Positions 1-10,929 of a stretch of 64,000 nucleotides of DNA are shown here, piece after piece (position 1 is the first letter of the stretch; every line of letters begins with the position of its first letter). The stretch is from contig NC_081842.1 of the NCBI RefSeq assembly GCF_963259705.1, positions 35,119,796-35,183,795 of the forward strand. The letters are read 5' to 3'. Under the pieces are notes generated by a model, which saw only the letters and a program-made list of their open reading frames with translations, had not been told where the DNA came from and made no database searches. Source of the DNA: Myotis daubentonii (Eukaryota; Chordata; Mammalia; Chiroptera; Vespertilionidae). The translations under genes and the position numbers were made by a program.

Positions 1-135
1 TCCTCTGCTGGCCTGGTCGCCCCTCACTGCCCCCCCCCCCCCCTCCACTGGCCTGGTTGCCCCATGCAGACTGCTGTTTGGTCATTGTGTGAGGGTGTCC
101 TGACCAATTTGCATATTACCCTTTTATTAGTATAT
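1..135 (-). mobile_element. HeliBat Helitron, 5' end, cut by window edge
   Basis: Read on the minus strand, this begins near 135 with an AT-rich start and then the HeliBat-type 5' stretch AATAAAAGGGTAATATGC followed by AAATTGG. The rest runs off the left edge. It contains a 14-base C run at about 30-43. The exact 5' terminus is unclear because the usual TCCTATA start has decayed. Confidence 0.7.
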
Positions 136-145
136 ATTACTTTAA

Positions 146-1480
146 GCGTATGGATTAAGTTCTGTAATCAGAAGACAGAGTAGTGTAAAGAAGAAAAAAA
201 TAACAAGATTCAATCATATGCTGCTTACAAGAGACTCACTTTAGCCTTAAAGAAACACAGAGACTGGATGAATGGAAAATATGTTCAACAAATGTTAATT
301 AAAAAAAAAAACATACACAAAAAACCACACACAAAAAACCCCAAAGATAGATGTATCACCTATTAATAGGCTTTTGACCCGATATGTTAAGAAAGAGACA
401 AAGAAGCTCATTGTAAAATGATTAAAAAGGCTAATATGTCAAGAAGATATAACAATTGTTAATATGCACTCAACTTTGTAATACCTAAATACATAAAACT
501 AGCAGAACTAAAAGGAGAAATAAGACACAGTTCATTAATAATTGGGGGCTTTAATACCCCATTGTCAACAATGGATAAATCATCCAGACAGAGAATCGAT
601 ATGAGAATAGTGAATTTCTATAAAACTAGAGATCAAATGGACCTAACATAAATATGCAAAACATTCTCTCTGAGAATAGGGGGAATACACATTCTTTGCA
701 AGTGCACATGGAATTTCTAGGATAGATTACAGGCCACAAAGGAAGTCTTAACAAATTGAAGAATATTGAAATCATACCAAATATCTTCTCTGATTATATT
801 GGTATGAAACTAGAAATCAATATCAAGAAGAAAAGTTGAAGATGCATCAGTATATGGAAATTAAAACTCATCTGAACAAGCAATAAATCGAAGATCATAA
901 AGGGAAAAAGTTTTAAGAGAAAAATGTATAGCAATAAATGCCTATGTTAAGAAGCAAAAATATCTCAAATAAACAACTTTATGCCATAAGGAACTAGAAA
1001 AAGGACAGCTCAAAGTTAGCAAAAGGAAGAATATAGTAAAAATTAGAGCAGAAGTAAGTGAAATAGAGAACAGAAAAACAATAGGAAAGATTAACTAAAC
1101 TAAGAGTTGGTTCTTTGAGAAACTTTTAGCTAGACTGAGGGAAAAAAGAGGACTCAGATCAACAAAATTATAAATGAAAACGGAGACATTAAACTGATAC
1201 CACATAACTAAAAAGAATCATAACATGCTACTATGAAAAAGTATATACCAACAAACTGAATGACCTAGAAGATATGGAAAAATTCTTAGAAACATACAAA
1301 CTACCAACATTGAGTAAAGAGAAAATAGAAAGTCTGACTAGACCAATTACTAGTAATGACATTTAATCAGTAATCAAAACTTTCCCAAAGAAGAAAAGCT
1401 TGGGGCCAAATGGTTTCACTGTTGAATTTTATCATCAAGAATTAACATCAATCTTTCTCAGACTTTCTCACAACGATAAA
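146..1480 (+). pseudogene. LINE-1 ORF2 remnant (endonuclease to start of RT)
   Basis: This is a decayed L1 ORF2 with many stops and frameshifts. At 541-600 the translation resembles the L1 endonuclease end (a GDFNTPLS-type run followed by a DxSSRQ-like motif). Near 1400-1440 the translation resembles the start of the reverse transcriptase (GPxGFTxEFY-like). The RT catalytic core and C-terminus are missing. A separate L1-like 3' end lies at about 1730-1815. It is an old, inactive copy. Confidence 0.7.
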
Positions 1481-1729
1481 CCTACTTTTGTCACACCTTG
1501 TGCATGAAAGTTAAGAGAGTAAATACTAAGAGTTTTTATTACGAGGAAAAATAAATATTTTTGTTTCCTGTTTCTATTGTGTCTATAGGAGATACTAATT
1601 AAAGTTACTGCAGTAATCATTTCAGGTTTACAATTGTGAGTACATGAGACACAGAGTTTATTCTTGCATTATGACTTATTAAGTATTATATTATTTTCCA
1701 TGTGAACAACTGTAAACCTACCTTATATA

Positions 1730-1815
1730 TGTAAATAAAGCCATTATGCTGTACATCTTAAATTTATTCAGAGATGTATGTCAATTGTATCTCAATAAAA
1801 TTGGAAAATAAGGGT
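1730..1815 (+). mobile_element. L1M-type 3' end fragment
   Basis: The segment ATGCTGTACATCTTAAATTT ... CAATTGTATCTCAATAAAAT resembles the terminal part of old L1M 3' UTRs, including the final AATAAAA. It may be the 3' end of the ORF2 remnant upstream, with about 250 bp between them not recognised. Confidence 0.55.
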
Positions 1816-2322
1816 GAAAGAACAGAATTTAGATTGCATAGAATTTTGATTATTGATGGAATTATGCTTGGGAAGCATCCTTGGCAGCAGTGGGTTAAGG
1901 TTGTCTGAGAATAGTTTGTAAACTGTCTAAATATGATGACTTAGAAAGAGGGAAGGACTCTCTTTAGATATGTTCTAATATTATCCTCAGACAACAATAC
2001 ACATTTAGCATGGACAAAAGAGATAAGAAGAAAGATGTAGAGTAGGAGAAGAGAGTAAAAGAAATAGGTTAAAATGTTTATATAGAGAAAAATGTAAGGT
2101 TGACCCAAGTATAATTTTTGATACCAGAATGCTTACAACATCAGCAAACAGTAACACATTTCAGTGATTTATGTGCTCTATACTGTATCCCTTTGTTTTC
2201 TCTTAGTGGAGCTGTAAATGTTACATTCCAGGAGCAAGTACCTCTAAAATGTTGACCTATCCCTCATACCCTTCCCCTGTGGCAACCATTCCTTTGGTCT
2301 CTGTTTCTATGAGTCTGTTTTT

Positions 2323-2535
2323 CTTTTGTTTTTAAAAATATACTTTTTATTAATTTTAGAGAGGAAGGGAGAGGTAGGGAGAGAGAGAAACATAAACCAT
2401 GAAAGAGAACCATTGATTGGCACACCTCTTACTGGGGATGGAGCCCGCAACCCAGGCAAGTGCCCTGACTGTGAATTGAATCATAACCTCCTGATTCATA
2501 GGTAGATGCTCAACCACTGAGCCATTCTGCTGGGG
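2323..2535 (-). mobile_element. Ves SINE
   Basis: This is a minus-strand tRNA-derived bat SINE. A T-rich tail region is followed by the AGAGAGGAAGGGAGAGG tract, the ACTGGGGATGGAGCCCGCAA segment and the end CTGAGCCATTCTGCTGG (5' end of the SINE). The flanking L1 sequence GAGTCTGTTTTT is repeated exactly at 2311-2322 and 2536-2547, a 12-bp target duplication. Confidence 0.85.
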
Positions 2536-2717
2536 GAGTCTGTTTTTGTTTAGTTTTGTTTTTCATTTGCTTTGTTTTGTTAGATTCCTCATATAAGTGA
2601 AAACATATTATTTTTCTTTCTCTGTCTGATTTACTTCATTTAGCATAATACCTTCTAAGTCCATCATATTGTAGCAAATGGAAAGATTTTAATCTTTGTT
2701 ATTGCTGCATAATATTT

Positions 2718-2720
<3 letters not shown>

Positions 2721-2760
<40 letters not shown>
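2721..2760. repeat. (TG)n microsatellite
   Basis: About 20 uninterrupted TG dinucleotides sit inside the inverted L1, replacing the usual TATATA of this L1 region. Confidence 0.95.
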
Positions 2761-2761
<1 letters not shown>

Positions 2762-3511
2762 ACACCACATCTTTTTCCCATTCACTTATCAATAGACAAC
2801 TAGATTACTGCTATGTCTTGGGTTTGTAAATAATGCTGTGAGAAATAGGGGCACATGTATCTTATTTAATTAGAGTTTTTGTTTTCTTCCAATAAATACC
2901 CAGAAGTGGATATATAAAGTCCTGAAACCATAAAACTCCTAGAAGAAAACATAGGGAGTAAACTATTTGACATCAGTCTGAATAATATTATTTTGGATAT
3001 GTCTTCTCAAGCAAGGCAAACAAAAGCAAAATAAACAAATGAGATTTAATCAAACTAAAAACTTCTGCACAGTGAAGGAAACCAACAAAACAAAAAGACA
3101 ATCTACTAAATGAGTGAATATATTTGCAAATTATATATCTGATAAGTGGTTGATATCCAAAATATATAAGAAATGCATACAACTAGGTACAAAAATATAA
3201 ACTATCCAATCAAAATATAGGCAGAGGACATAGAAATGACTACTTTGATATCAGTACATAATAGCTCACTTCTCTTTGCAAACATTTAAATTCTACCTGA
3301 TAATTTTACTTTATTAACCAAGACTTATTTTTGAAAGTGCACACAGGCCCTTTAAGAATTCCCTGGGGAACTGAAAACTCCTTTCTCATAGCTGCTCTAG
3401 GAAAACCTCCTCACTGAATATATATCTTAGCATAATTCATTTGGATAATTTGAAAAACTATCTATGAAATTATTCATTGAACAGAGATGATAAAAATGTA
3501 TCTGTATACCA

Positions 3512-3920
3512 TCCTGTCTAATAATAGACAAACAGGGTAATTGACCATACCTTTGCTACGCCTCCCATTGGCTAATTAGCACAATTTGCAAATTAACTGC
3601 CAACAAAGATGGCGGTTAATTTGCATACATAGGCTCCAATCAGGGGAGCGAAGACTGAAGGCGAGCCGGAGCAGCGAAGATGGAAGACGGAAAGCGGCTC
3701 CGGCTGGGGCCGCGAAGACAGAAGATGGAAGGCGGCTCCGGCTGGGGCCGCGAAGACAGAGGACGGAAGGTGGCCCCGGCCGGGCCGCGAAGATCAAGGA
3801 CAGAAGGCGGCTCCGGCCAGAGCGAAGGCCTGGGTCCCGGATGCCAGAGGAAAACTGGTGCCCGCAACCAGGAGAAGGGAAGGCCTATTGCACAAATCTC
3901 TTCATGCGACAGGCCTCTAA
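3512..3920 (+). mobile_element. Non-autonomous HeliBat Helitron with 36-bp tandem repeats
   Basis: It starts TCCTGTCTAATAATAG and ends ATGCGACAGGCCTCTAA, with A just before and T just after, as expected for Helitron insertion at AT. The last four bases are CTAA instead of CTAG and the terminal hairpin is decayed. The first roughly 90 bp (containing GCTACGCCTCCCATTGGCTA) match the 5' end of the Helitron at 10144-10737, so the two form one subfamily. The interior holds three to four GC-rich units of about 36 bp (3680-3800). Open frames across them have no resemblance to a known protein. Confidence 0.85.
3680..3800 (+). repeat. GC-rich 36-bp tandem repeat
   Basis: A unit with GGCGGCTCCGGCTGGGGCC followed by GCGAAGACAGAAGATGGAAG is repeated about three and a half times with few changes. 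It is the GC-rich core of the surrounding Helitron. Confidence 0.8.
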
Positions 3921-4229
3921 TTGTCTAATAAAAGTGGTTTATTTTTATATTATCTTTGTTTAAAATCATGGGAATGATTAGCTTGAAACAAGCTCTATGA
4001 TATATAGCTACATTTTTGTAAAACTTCTATTAATTTTTATTCAATGAAAGAAAGTTAAGAAATGCATGTTTTTGTTTGCTTAATGGGAGCAGTTGTCAAA
4101 CTTAAGTCATTTTTAAATGCTGTTTATACACCCAAAAAATAGTAATTTCTTTGTGAAATTTGAAGTCACAAAATTTGAATAAGGAAAAAATCAAGAAGTG
4201 TATAAATTTGAAAGCCTATTATATGAGAA
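3921..4229. other. Unassigned AT-rich DNA
   Basis: AT-rich sequence between two Helitrons. No gene, repeat or regulatory motif is recognised. Confidence 0.6.
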
Positions 4230-4595
4230 CCAGAGGCCCAGTGCATGAAAATTCATGCACTGGAGGAGGGGGCCCTCAGGCCGGCCTGCCCCCTCTCACA
4301 GTCCAGGAGCCCTCAGGGGCGGGAGGCGACCCGGTTATCAGGGGAAGGTGATGTCCCATCACACCTCTGTTGCTGCCACTGCCGGCAGCGCAAGCCTCAG
4401 CCGGCCATGGTTACCTGAGCCTCGGGCGGCTGGGGGGCTGAGGGGATTGGGCGCCACCATCTTGTGGCTGTGGGCGCCACCATCTTTAAGGGCAGGGCAG
4501 TCAATTAGCATATCCCCTCCTTATTGGCTGAAGGAGCCTCCATCTTTGTGACAGCATGAGGGTCAATTAGCATATTCCCTCTTTATTAGATAGGA
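4230..4595 (-). mobile_element. Non-autonomous HeliBat Helitron
   Basis: On the plus strand it opens with the reversed 3' terminus CCAGAGGCCCAGTGCATG, which has a palindrome (GTGCATGAAAATTCATGCAC), and closes with TTTATTAGATAGGA, the reversed 5' end. It is preceded by A and followed by T. The interior is GC-rich and contains the repeated GGGCGCCACCATCTT. No coding capacity is seen. Confidence 0.9.
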
Positions 4596-4597
4596 TA

Positions 4598-5393
4598 CTA
4601 GGGGCCCAGTGCACGAATTTGTGCATGGGTGGGATCTGGCAGGCCCAGCCCCAATTGGCGGATCAGGGCCGCGCCTGTTGAGAGGAGGAGATGGCAGGAG
4701 GTTGGCCAGTCAACCCCACCTGCAAATGGTGTTTGGGGAGGAGGGGCGATTGGGGGCAGAGCTGGCTGGGGGGAGGGGCTGTGGGTCAGTCGGGGTGGTG
4801 GGGGCTAATCAAAAGTGGGGTCAGCTGTGGGGAGGGGCTTTGGGTGGTGGGCCGTCTGGCCCCACCACCGAATGGGGCAGGGGGCGATCTGGGGTCAGTG
4901 GCCTTGGGGAGGGGCCATGGGTGGTTGGCTGGCCAGCTCTGCCCCTGATTAGAGTGGGGGGGGGGAGTTAGGAGCAGTGCTGCCTATGGGGAGGGGCCAT
5001 GGGCTGATAGGGGTGGTGGGGGTGGGGCTGACTGGGGGGAGGGGCTGCAGAAGGTTGGTCAGCCGGCCCCACCCCCTATTGAGGTGGGGGAGCACTCAGG
5101 GGGAGAGCCAGCTAGGAGAAGGGGCTGCAGGCTGATCAGGGTGGTGGAAGCCCATTGGGGGTGGGCCAGCTAAGGGGGAGGGACTGCAGGAGGTTGGCTG
5201 GCCACCCCACTCTCGATCAGGGTGGGAGAGGCTGATTAGGGATGGGGCCTGCTGGGGGGAGGAGGGACTGTGGGAGGTTGGCCAGCCAGCCCCACCCCCT
5301 GATTGGCTGGTTTTCTGGCTGCAGTTGGCGTCATAGCGACCAGTCGTTCCAGTTGTTAAGGCATTCCGGTGGCTGGCTTTTTATATATATAGA
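4598..5393 (-). mobile_element. Non-autonomous HeliBat Helitron with G-rich interior
   Basis: It begins CTAGGGGCCCAGTGCACG on the plus strand with the hairpin GTGCACGAATTTGTGCA, and ends TTTTTATATATATAGA before T, the reversed TCTATATATATAAAA start. It abuts the previous Helitron with only two bases between. The interior (about 4680-5300) consists of diverged G-rich repeats with GGCCAGCCAGCCCCACC-like and GGGGGGAGGGGCT motifs. Open frames in this tract are compositional. Confidence 0.9.
4680..5300 (+). repeat. Diverged G-rich tandem repeats with G-quadruplex pattern
   Basis: Repeated GGGGGGAGGGGCTG and GGTTGGCCAGCC-type segments recur at irregular spacing. At 4768-4795 four G runs (6, 4, 3 and 4 long) are separated by loops of 1, 3 and 7 bases, which fits the canonical quadruplex pattern. 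The tract forms the body of the Helitron. Confidence 0.75.
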
Positions 5394-6664
5394 TTATTGC
5401 AACTCTTATATCATTTCTTGGGTAGTAAGACTATATTTTTAAAAATGTATGTACTAACTAGAAATTGTAGAACCTCTTTATTATAGTGACTTTTAAGATT
5501 AAGTTTTTAATGAATATGGTTTTCCTGTAGTAAAGTACATGTTCTTTAAATGTAAATTGTGATGTGATATTTTTTTCAATGTGAAGAGTATTTTTTATTT
5601 TATTTTCTGTATTCTTATTAGAGAAAATATAGTTTTATACTCTAATGAAGACTTGGATTTATAGTTTTCTTGGAGGGTGACATTATAGCTATTTACCTAT
5701 CATCTACTGATTATCAAATATTACATAGGGATTTTATGCTAGTAAAACATTCTTTTGCCATAAAAAAAGTATTTTTGTCTTTAATTGTAGTGCTTCTAAA
5801 TTAATATCTTAGCAGTTTCTTTTTTCATTCTTGGAATTGTATTTACTTGTTAGATTTAATTGAAAGTGGTGTTGATACATATATTAGGACATTTTTATGA
5901 TAATGTATATACATTTACAAGTGTTTCTGCTGTTACCTTGGGTATTATTTTTTTCTCAATCAATTCTGAAAAAAAAATAATATCTGAAGAAAAGCTAGAT
6001 GAAACATTTAGCTTATTTTGGGTAAGTTTTGAAAAATTTGAAAGTCAAGATTAACATTTAAAACTTTTCTTTTTTAAGGAGCATTTGAAATCTTGTCCCT
6101 GGCACATGTCATTAGTTTGTCTCAAATAGACATAAAAATAAAATTAAAAAACTTCTTTTTTGAAGAGAAAACATTAGTCTTAGTTATAAGACCAACATGG
6201 CAGCAAGAGATATATGGTGCAAAGCTAAATGCCCTGGCATTACTCCTTAATTGATGGCACAGTAGATTATTATTCTATTAACTTGCTCATATCCTTGTTC
6301 ATATTTTTATCAGAACTCCCAGGTGTTATGTTTTTTGTCACTCAGTAATTTCCTCCTGAAACCAAAATGTCATTTAAAAAATGATTGAAATGCAAATGTC
6401 TATCGAAACCGTGTTGGTAAAATGGATAAATGAAGTGTAAAGGTGATCTCTGGTAACTAAACACAAGGCCTCTATGCTGGAAAAAAAGTAGGGGGTTACT
6501 CTTTAGAAAACTGGAGTACCTGCTCTAACAAGCTTCAGCCAATCTCTACTGAGTGAGCGTTATGGGCCAGAGTTGCTAGATATTCCAGTTACATAGAGAA
6601 GTTAAAAATCTGTGTGTCTGTATTATAGAATTGTATGATTCAAACATATAATTTTATTAATGAA
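5394..6664. other. Unassigned AT-rich unique DNA
   Basis: About 1.3 kb of AT-rich sequence. Short open frames here (for example 5860-6054) have no recognisable domain and no gene-like context. Confidence 0.6.
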
Positions 6665-6840
6665 CTAGAGGCCTGATGCACGAAATTCTTGCAAGAGTAG
6701 GCCTTCCTTCACTCGGCTGCTAGCACCTGCTTCCCTCTGGCACCTGGGACCCGGGGTTCCATTGCAGTCCCGGCTTTTTCGGGAAGGTCATCAGAAGGAC
6801 ATCTGGTCTAATTAGCATATTATGCTTTTATTATTATTGA
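6665..6840 (-). mobile_element. Short non-autonomous HeliBat Helitron
   Basis: This is the smallest complete copy here, 176 bp. It opens CTAGAGGCCTGATGCACG on the plus strand and ends with reversed TCAATAATAATAAAAGCATA, preceded by A and followed by T. The terminal hairpin is imperfect (TGCACGAAATTCTTGCA). It has no interior beyond a GC-rich 90 bp. Confidence 0.85.
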
Positions 6841-6885
6841 TATCACCCCAGTTAAGTCAATACATTTTTTTTAATCCTCATCTGA

Positions 6886-6907
6886 GGATATGTTTTTATT
6901 GATTTTT

Positions 6908-6964
<57 letters not shown>

Positions 6965-7107
6965 AACATCAGTTGGTTGTCTCCAAGTATGCACCCCAGC
7001 CAGGGATCAAACTGCAGCCTAAGTATTTGGCCTGACCTGAGAGTGAACCTGCAACCTTTCGGTATTTGGCAGGATGCTCCAACCAACTGAGCCATGTGTC
7101 CAGGGTG
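6886..7107 (-). mobile_element. Ves SINE with expanded (GA)n
   Basis: A minus-strand Ves copy: tail ATGTTTTTATTGATTTTTGA, a (GA)n tract of about 54 bp at 6911-6964, AAACATCAG, then CAACTGAGCCATGTGTCCAGGG at the SINE 5' end. The tRNA-like head is diverged. Confidence 0.75.
6911..6964. repeat. (GA)n microsatellite
   Basis: A nearly pure GA repeat of about 54 bp that grew from the purine-rich part of the Ves SINE. Confidence 0.95.
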
Positions 7108-7168
7108 AGCCTGGTAAACTTTTTAAGGAAGTAGAGATAGAAACTCCTAGCAGCTCTGTAGTCTGGGC

Positions 7169-7391
7169 TTTTTTTATTAAAATTTTTAAAAATTGATTTT
7201 AGAGAGGAAGGGAGAGGGAGAGAGAGATTGAAACATCAATGATGAGAATCATTGAATGGTTGCCTCTTGCCCACCCACTTACTGAGGATCACACCTACAA
7301 CCCAGGCATGTGCTCTGAATGGAAATCCAACTGTGACTTCCTGGTTCATACTAGTAGGTCGATGCTCAACCAATGAGCAACACCAGCCAGG
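7169..7391 (-). mobile_element. Ves SINE
   Basis: A minus-strand copy with TTGATTTTAGAGAGGAAGGG, GAAACATCAATGATGAGA, and AACCAATGAGCAACACCAGC at the SINE 5' end. It lies 60 bp from the previous Ves in the same orientation. Confidence 0.8.
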
Positions 7392-8814
7392 CTGGACTTG
7401 TTTTAAGGCAAAGGCTCAGTTATTTGAATTTTCCAGAGTAGGAAAAGCTCTGAGATTATAAAGATAATTTCTGTGAGTCAGCAAGGTATATCTCTCCTTT
7501 TCCCCCTTGTATCTCTCTGTTCATCTTTCAGTTTCTTTTATACACACACTCACACACTCACACACACTCACAAACACACATCCTATCCACAAGACATCAC
7601 AGCAAACGAAAATATTAATGATTGTTTTCTTAGTGGTAATAATCATGGCTCAAACCACCACTTGGGGAGTGTTCAATATACAGATTTTATATTCTTAAAC
7701 ATGGGGATAGCATTTTCAAAGGAAATCATTTTATCATCGTTGGTTTTTTTTTGAAATGCAAATAATTCAAAATCTTCAACATTAAGACCAAGGTTAGCCC
7801 TCAGCAAAGTTGTTGAAATGAGTGAATGAATGTAAGGCTTTGTTTTTTTGGGAGGGTGGGAGGTATGTATTTTCTGTCTTTCTTTCATTGCCCTTTTCTT
7901 ACTCTTCTGTTTTCAATATCCCTTAAAAAAAAATCCACATACAATGGCATTCTATACATCCCACAGAGGACACTGGGATCATTATTTTATGTGCCCTCTA
8001 CTTTGTTCTAGGATTAATCTGGTTGAATGGACTATTTTTGCCTTCATATCACATTACCCTGAACTTTGAGACAACTAACTTTATTAGGTGATAATACTGC
8101 TGTTTAACAAACTCTCATTTGTTTTATTAAAATGCTTAGACAATGGCATCCCAATTGAAATCCATGTAGAGTATCCCATGAGGAAAACACATAATTTGTG
8201 TACATAAATTCAGGTTATATTTAATAAATTCAAATTTTTATTTTCATAACTCATATTCTGTCATTTCAAACTAATTTTGGTTTAATTCACACAAAAAATA
8301 ATCTCCATAGAAACAGATCAATGATGGTAACCTAATGAAGCATTCTGAAATGTCTTTTACAAATGTTTCCTTTAAGCTTTCCTATAACAAAATATGTAAT
8401 AGGTTGGTCTAAGTTTGAAAACAGAACTTAAAACAGGATGACAACAATGGAGTGACACAAAAATAGCTGCTTATTACCAGCTGAATGAATTGAAAACAGA
8501 TGAAAGATAAGTTCTATCTCATAGAATTGCACTGCCTGCTGGGACTAATCCCATTTATTTTAACCCACACAAGGCTTTATACTGCTTCTTTATCTCATCT
8601 GTGGGAAATGTCTTTCCTTATTTATGTCTTTGGTACTCTTATATTGCTAGGTCATTGCCAAATAGTGCGTAAACATCACTATATAATTATGTCATATTAT
8701 TTTATTCATTATAATCATATGATTTTGTAACATTATTTTGATTTTTTATTCTTTATAAAATTCAGATTGTGAACAGAAGTACAATAGGTACGTCTCTCTC
8801 TTTTCATTGAGTAA
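7392..8814. other. Unassigned unique DNA with a (CA)n-rich patch
   Basis: AT-rich DNA. An imperfect (CA)n patch lies at 7541-7580. Overlapping short frames at 7473-7754 and 7826-8069 show no domain, signal or conserved motif and are not called as genes. Confidence 0.6.
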
Positions 8815-9482
8815 CTAGAGGCCCAGTGTACAAAATTTGTGCCTGTGCCTGCTCATAGTTTGGGAGCCCTCGGGGGATGTCCGACTGCTGTGGAGGTGGG
8901 AGAGGCTCCTGCCACTGCTGCTGCACTCACCCGCCATAAGCCTGGCTTCTGGCTGAGCAGCGCTCCCCCTGTGTGAGCGCACTGACCACCAGGGGGCAGC
9001 TCCTGCATTGAGCTCCTGCCCCCAGTGGTCATTGCACGTCATAGCGACCAGTCATTTCACTATCGGGCCAAAACTGGCTCTCCAACGTCCCCTCAGGGGC
9101 CCTAGATTGTGAGAGGGTGCAGGCCAGGCCCAGGGACCCCACTGGTGTCCTATTGGGGCCATGGAGGGACTCAGGAGGTTGGCCAGCCAGGAAGCGACCA
9201 CGGGAGGGCTCCAGGGCATGTCTGGCCCATCTCACTCAGTCCTGATCTGCCAGACCCAAGCAGCAAGCTAACCTACCGGTCAGAGCATCTATCCCCTGAT
9301 GGTCAGTGCACATCATAGTGACTGGTTGACCAGTTGACTGTCTGCCCCCTGGTGGTCAGTGCATGTCATAGCAAGCAGTTGAGCCTCCTTAGCATATCAT
9401 TAGCATATTATGCTTTGATTGGTTGAACAGCCAACCGGACGACCAGACACACTTAGCATATTAGGCTCTTTTTTATATAGGG
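8815..9482 (-). mobile_element. Non-autonomous HeliBat Helitron with CTCF-like motifs
   Basis: It opens CTAGAGGCCCAGTGTAC on the plus strand and ends at reversed CCCTATATAAAAAAGAGCC, preceded by A and followed by T. The core carries CCACCAGGGGGCAGC at 8986-9000 and the reverse-oriented GCCCCCTGGTGG at 9344-9355, both close to the CTCF consensus. The adjoining L1M sequence to the right suggests insertion at or near the end of an old L1. Confidence 0.9.
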
Positions 9483-9676
9483 TAATTGCTCTAACATTAT
9501 ATATTTCATATATATGATGTAATGATTCAATGTGTGTATATATTGCAAAATGATTATCACAATAAATCCAGTTAACATTCGTCACCAGAGTTAAAACTTT
9601 GTTTTTTCATGTGATGAGATCTTTAAGATCCACTTTCCTAGCTTCTTTCAAATATGTGATAAAGTATTATTTACTA

Positions 9677-10143
9677 TTAGAGGCCCGGTGCACAAAAAAT
9701 TGTGCACTCGGGGAGGAGGGTTCCTTCAGCCTGGCCTGTGCCCCCTCGCAGTCTGGGACCCCTTGGGGGATGGCCGCCTGCTGGCTTAGGCCTGCTCCCC
9801 GGGGGATTGGGCCTAAGCTGGCAATCAGACATCCCTCTGGCAGCCTGGCAGCCCTCAGGGGATGTCCACTTGCCAGCAGGGAGCAGACCTAAGCTGCAGT
9901 CAGACATCCTTAGCGCTGCTGAGGAGGCAGGAGAGGCTCCCACTACCACCGCTGTACTGGCAGCCATCAGCCTGGCTTGTGGCTGAGCAGAGCTCCCCCA
10001 TGTGGGAGCTCACTGACCACCAGAGGGCAGCTCCTGCATTGAGCGTCTGCCCCCTGGTGGTCAGTGTGTGTCATAGTGACCAGTCATTCCCAGTCTTTCT
10101 GCTGTTAGGGTCAGTTTGCATATTACCCTTTTACTATATAGGA
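9677..10143 (-). mobile_element. Non-autonomous HeliBat Helitron with paired CTCF-like motifs
   Basis: It opens TTAGAGGCCCGGTGCAC on the plus strand (CTAG decayed to TTAG), with the hairpin GTGCACAAAAAATTGTGCAC, and ends TTTTACTATATAGGA before T. It lies inside the old L1. CCACCAGAGGGCAGC at 10017-10031 and inverted GCCCCCTGGTGG at 10049-10060 are only 17 bp apart, on opposite strands. Confidence 0.9.
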
Positions 10144-10737
10144 TAGAGGGCTGTTGCACGGGTGGGGGTTGGCTGGTTTGCCCTGAAGGGTGTCCCGGAT
10201 CAGGGTAGGGGTCCCGCTTGGGTGCCTGGCCAGCGTGGGTGAGGGGCTGATGGCTGTTTGCAGCTGGTCACACCCCCTTCAGGTTGGGGGTCCCCACTGG
10301 GGTGCCTAGCCACCCTAGATGAGGGGCTGAGGACCATTTTCAGGCTGGCCTGCGACTGAAGCTCCCAGCCTCTCCTCTTTTTTTTTAATTCTGGGATTTA
10401 TTTACCTTCTATAATTGAAACTCTGTTGCCATCACTGGCGCTCCCAGCTCTGAGGCTGTGGCTGGCTGAAAGCAGGTATCTGGGGTTTGTTTAGCTTCTA
10501 TAATTGAAACTTTGTTGGTTTTGGAGCTGTTGCTTTCGGAGCTCAGAGCCGGGCCGTGACAGGCAGGGAACCTTGACTTCCTCCATCACTGGAGCAAGCA
10601 AACCTCCTGTTCACTTCAGCTGCGTGGCTGCCGGCTGCCATCTTTGTTGGCAGTTAATTTGCATATCTCGCTGATTAGCTAATGGGAAGCGTAGCGGAGG
10701 TATGGATAATTACCCTTTTGTCTTTTATTAGATAGGA
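10144..10737 (-). mobile_element. Non-autonomous HeliBat Helitron, second subfamily
   Basis: It directly follows the previous Helitron. Its 3' end (plus-strand left side, TAGAGGGCTGTTGCACGGG) is decayed, and its 5' end is reversed TCCTATCTAATAAAAG at 10737, followed by T. The 5' subterminal region (GGGAAGCGTAGCGGAGGTAT and GTTGGCAGTTAATTTGCATA) pairs it with the element at 3512-3920. The interior contains two copies of a TTTACCTTCTATAATTGAAAC-like segment (about 10399 and 10491). Confidence 0.8.
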
Positions 10738-10929
10738 TTGTCATCATGCTATACTACATTCCCATGACTTAGTCATTAATAAGTAGAAATTTATACTTTT
10801 AACCTCTTTCACCCATGTCACTTACCCCTTCCTCAGGCAACCACCAGTCTTTTCTCTGTATTTATGAGCTCAGTTTTGTTTTTGTTTTAAGATTCCACAC
10901 ATAACTGAGATCATATGGTATTTACCTTT

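Larger units (their letters stand above)
2240..3245 (-). mobile_element. L1 with inverted 5' part (twin-primed), interrupted by a Ves SINE
   Basis: Positions 2240-2920 read as L1 ORF2 C-terminus plus 3' UTR on the minus strand (TAGCATAATxCCTTCTAAGTCCAT-type and AATAAATACCCAGAAGTGG motifs on the plus strand). Positions 2921-3245 switch to the plus strand and match an upstream ORF2 segment (CTCCTAGAAGAAAACATAGG, then ATATCTGATAAGTGGTTGAT). An upstream piece inverted next to a downstream sense piece is the expected product of twin priming. A (TG)n tract and a Ves SINE lie inside. Confidence 0.65.

Noticed and set aside
4255..4971. Frames of 85-120 codons in G-rich DNA
   Set aside because: They cross Helitron boundaries and follow composition.
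9599..10146. Overlapping frames of 94-97 codons
   Set aside because: Helitron interior and termini; not coding.
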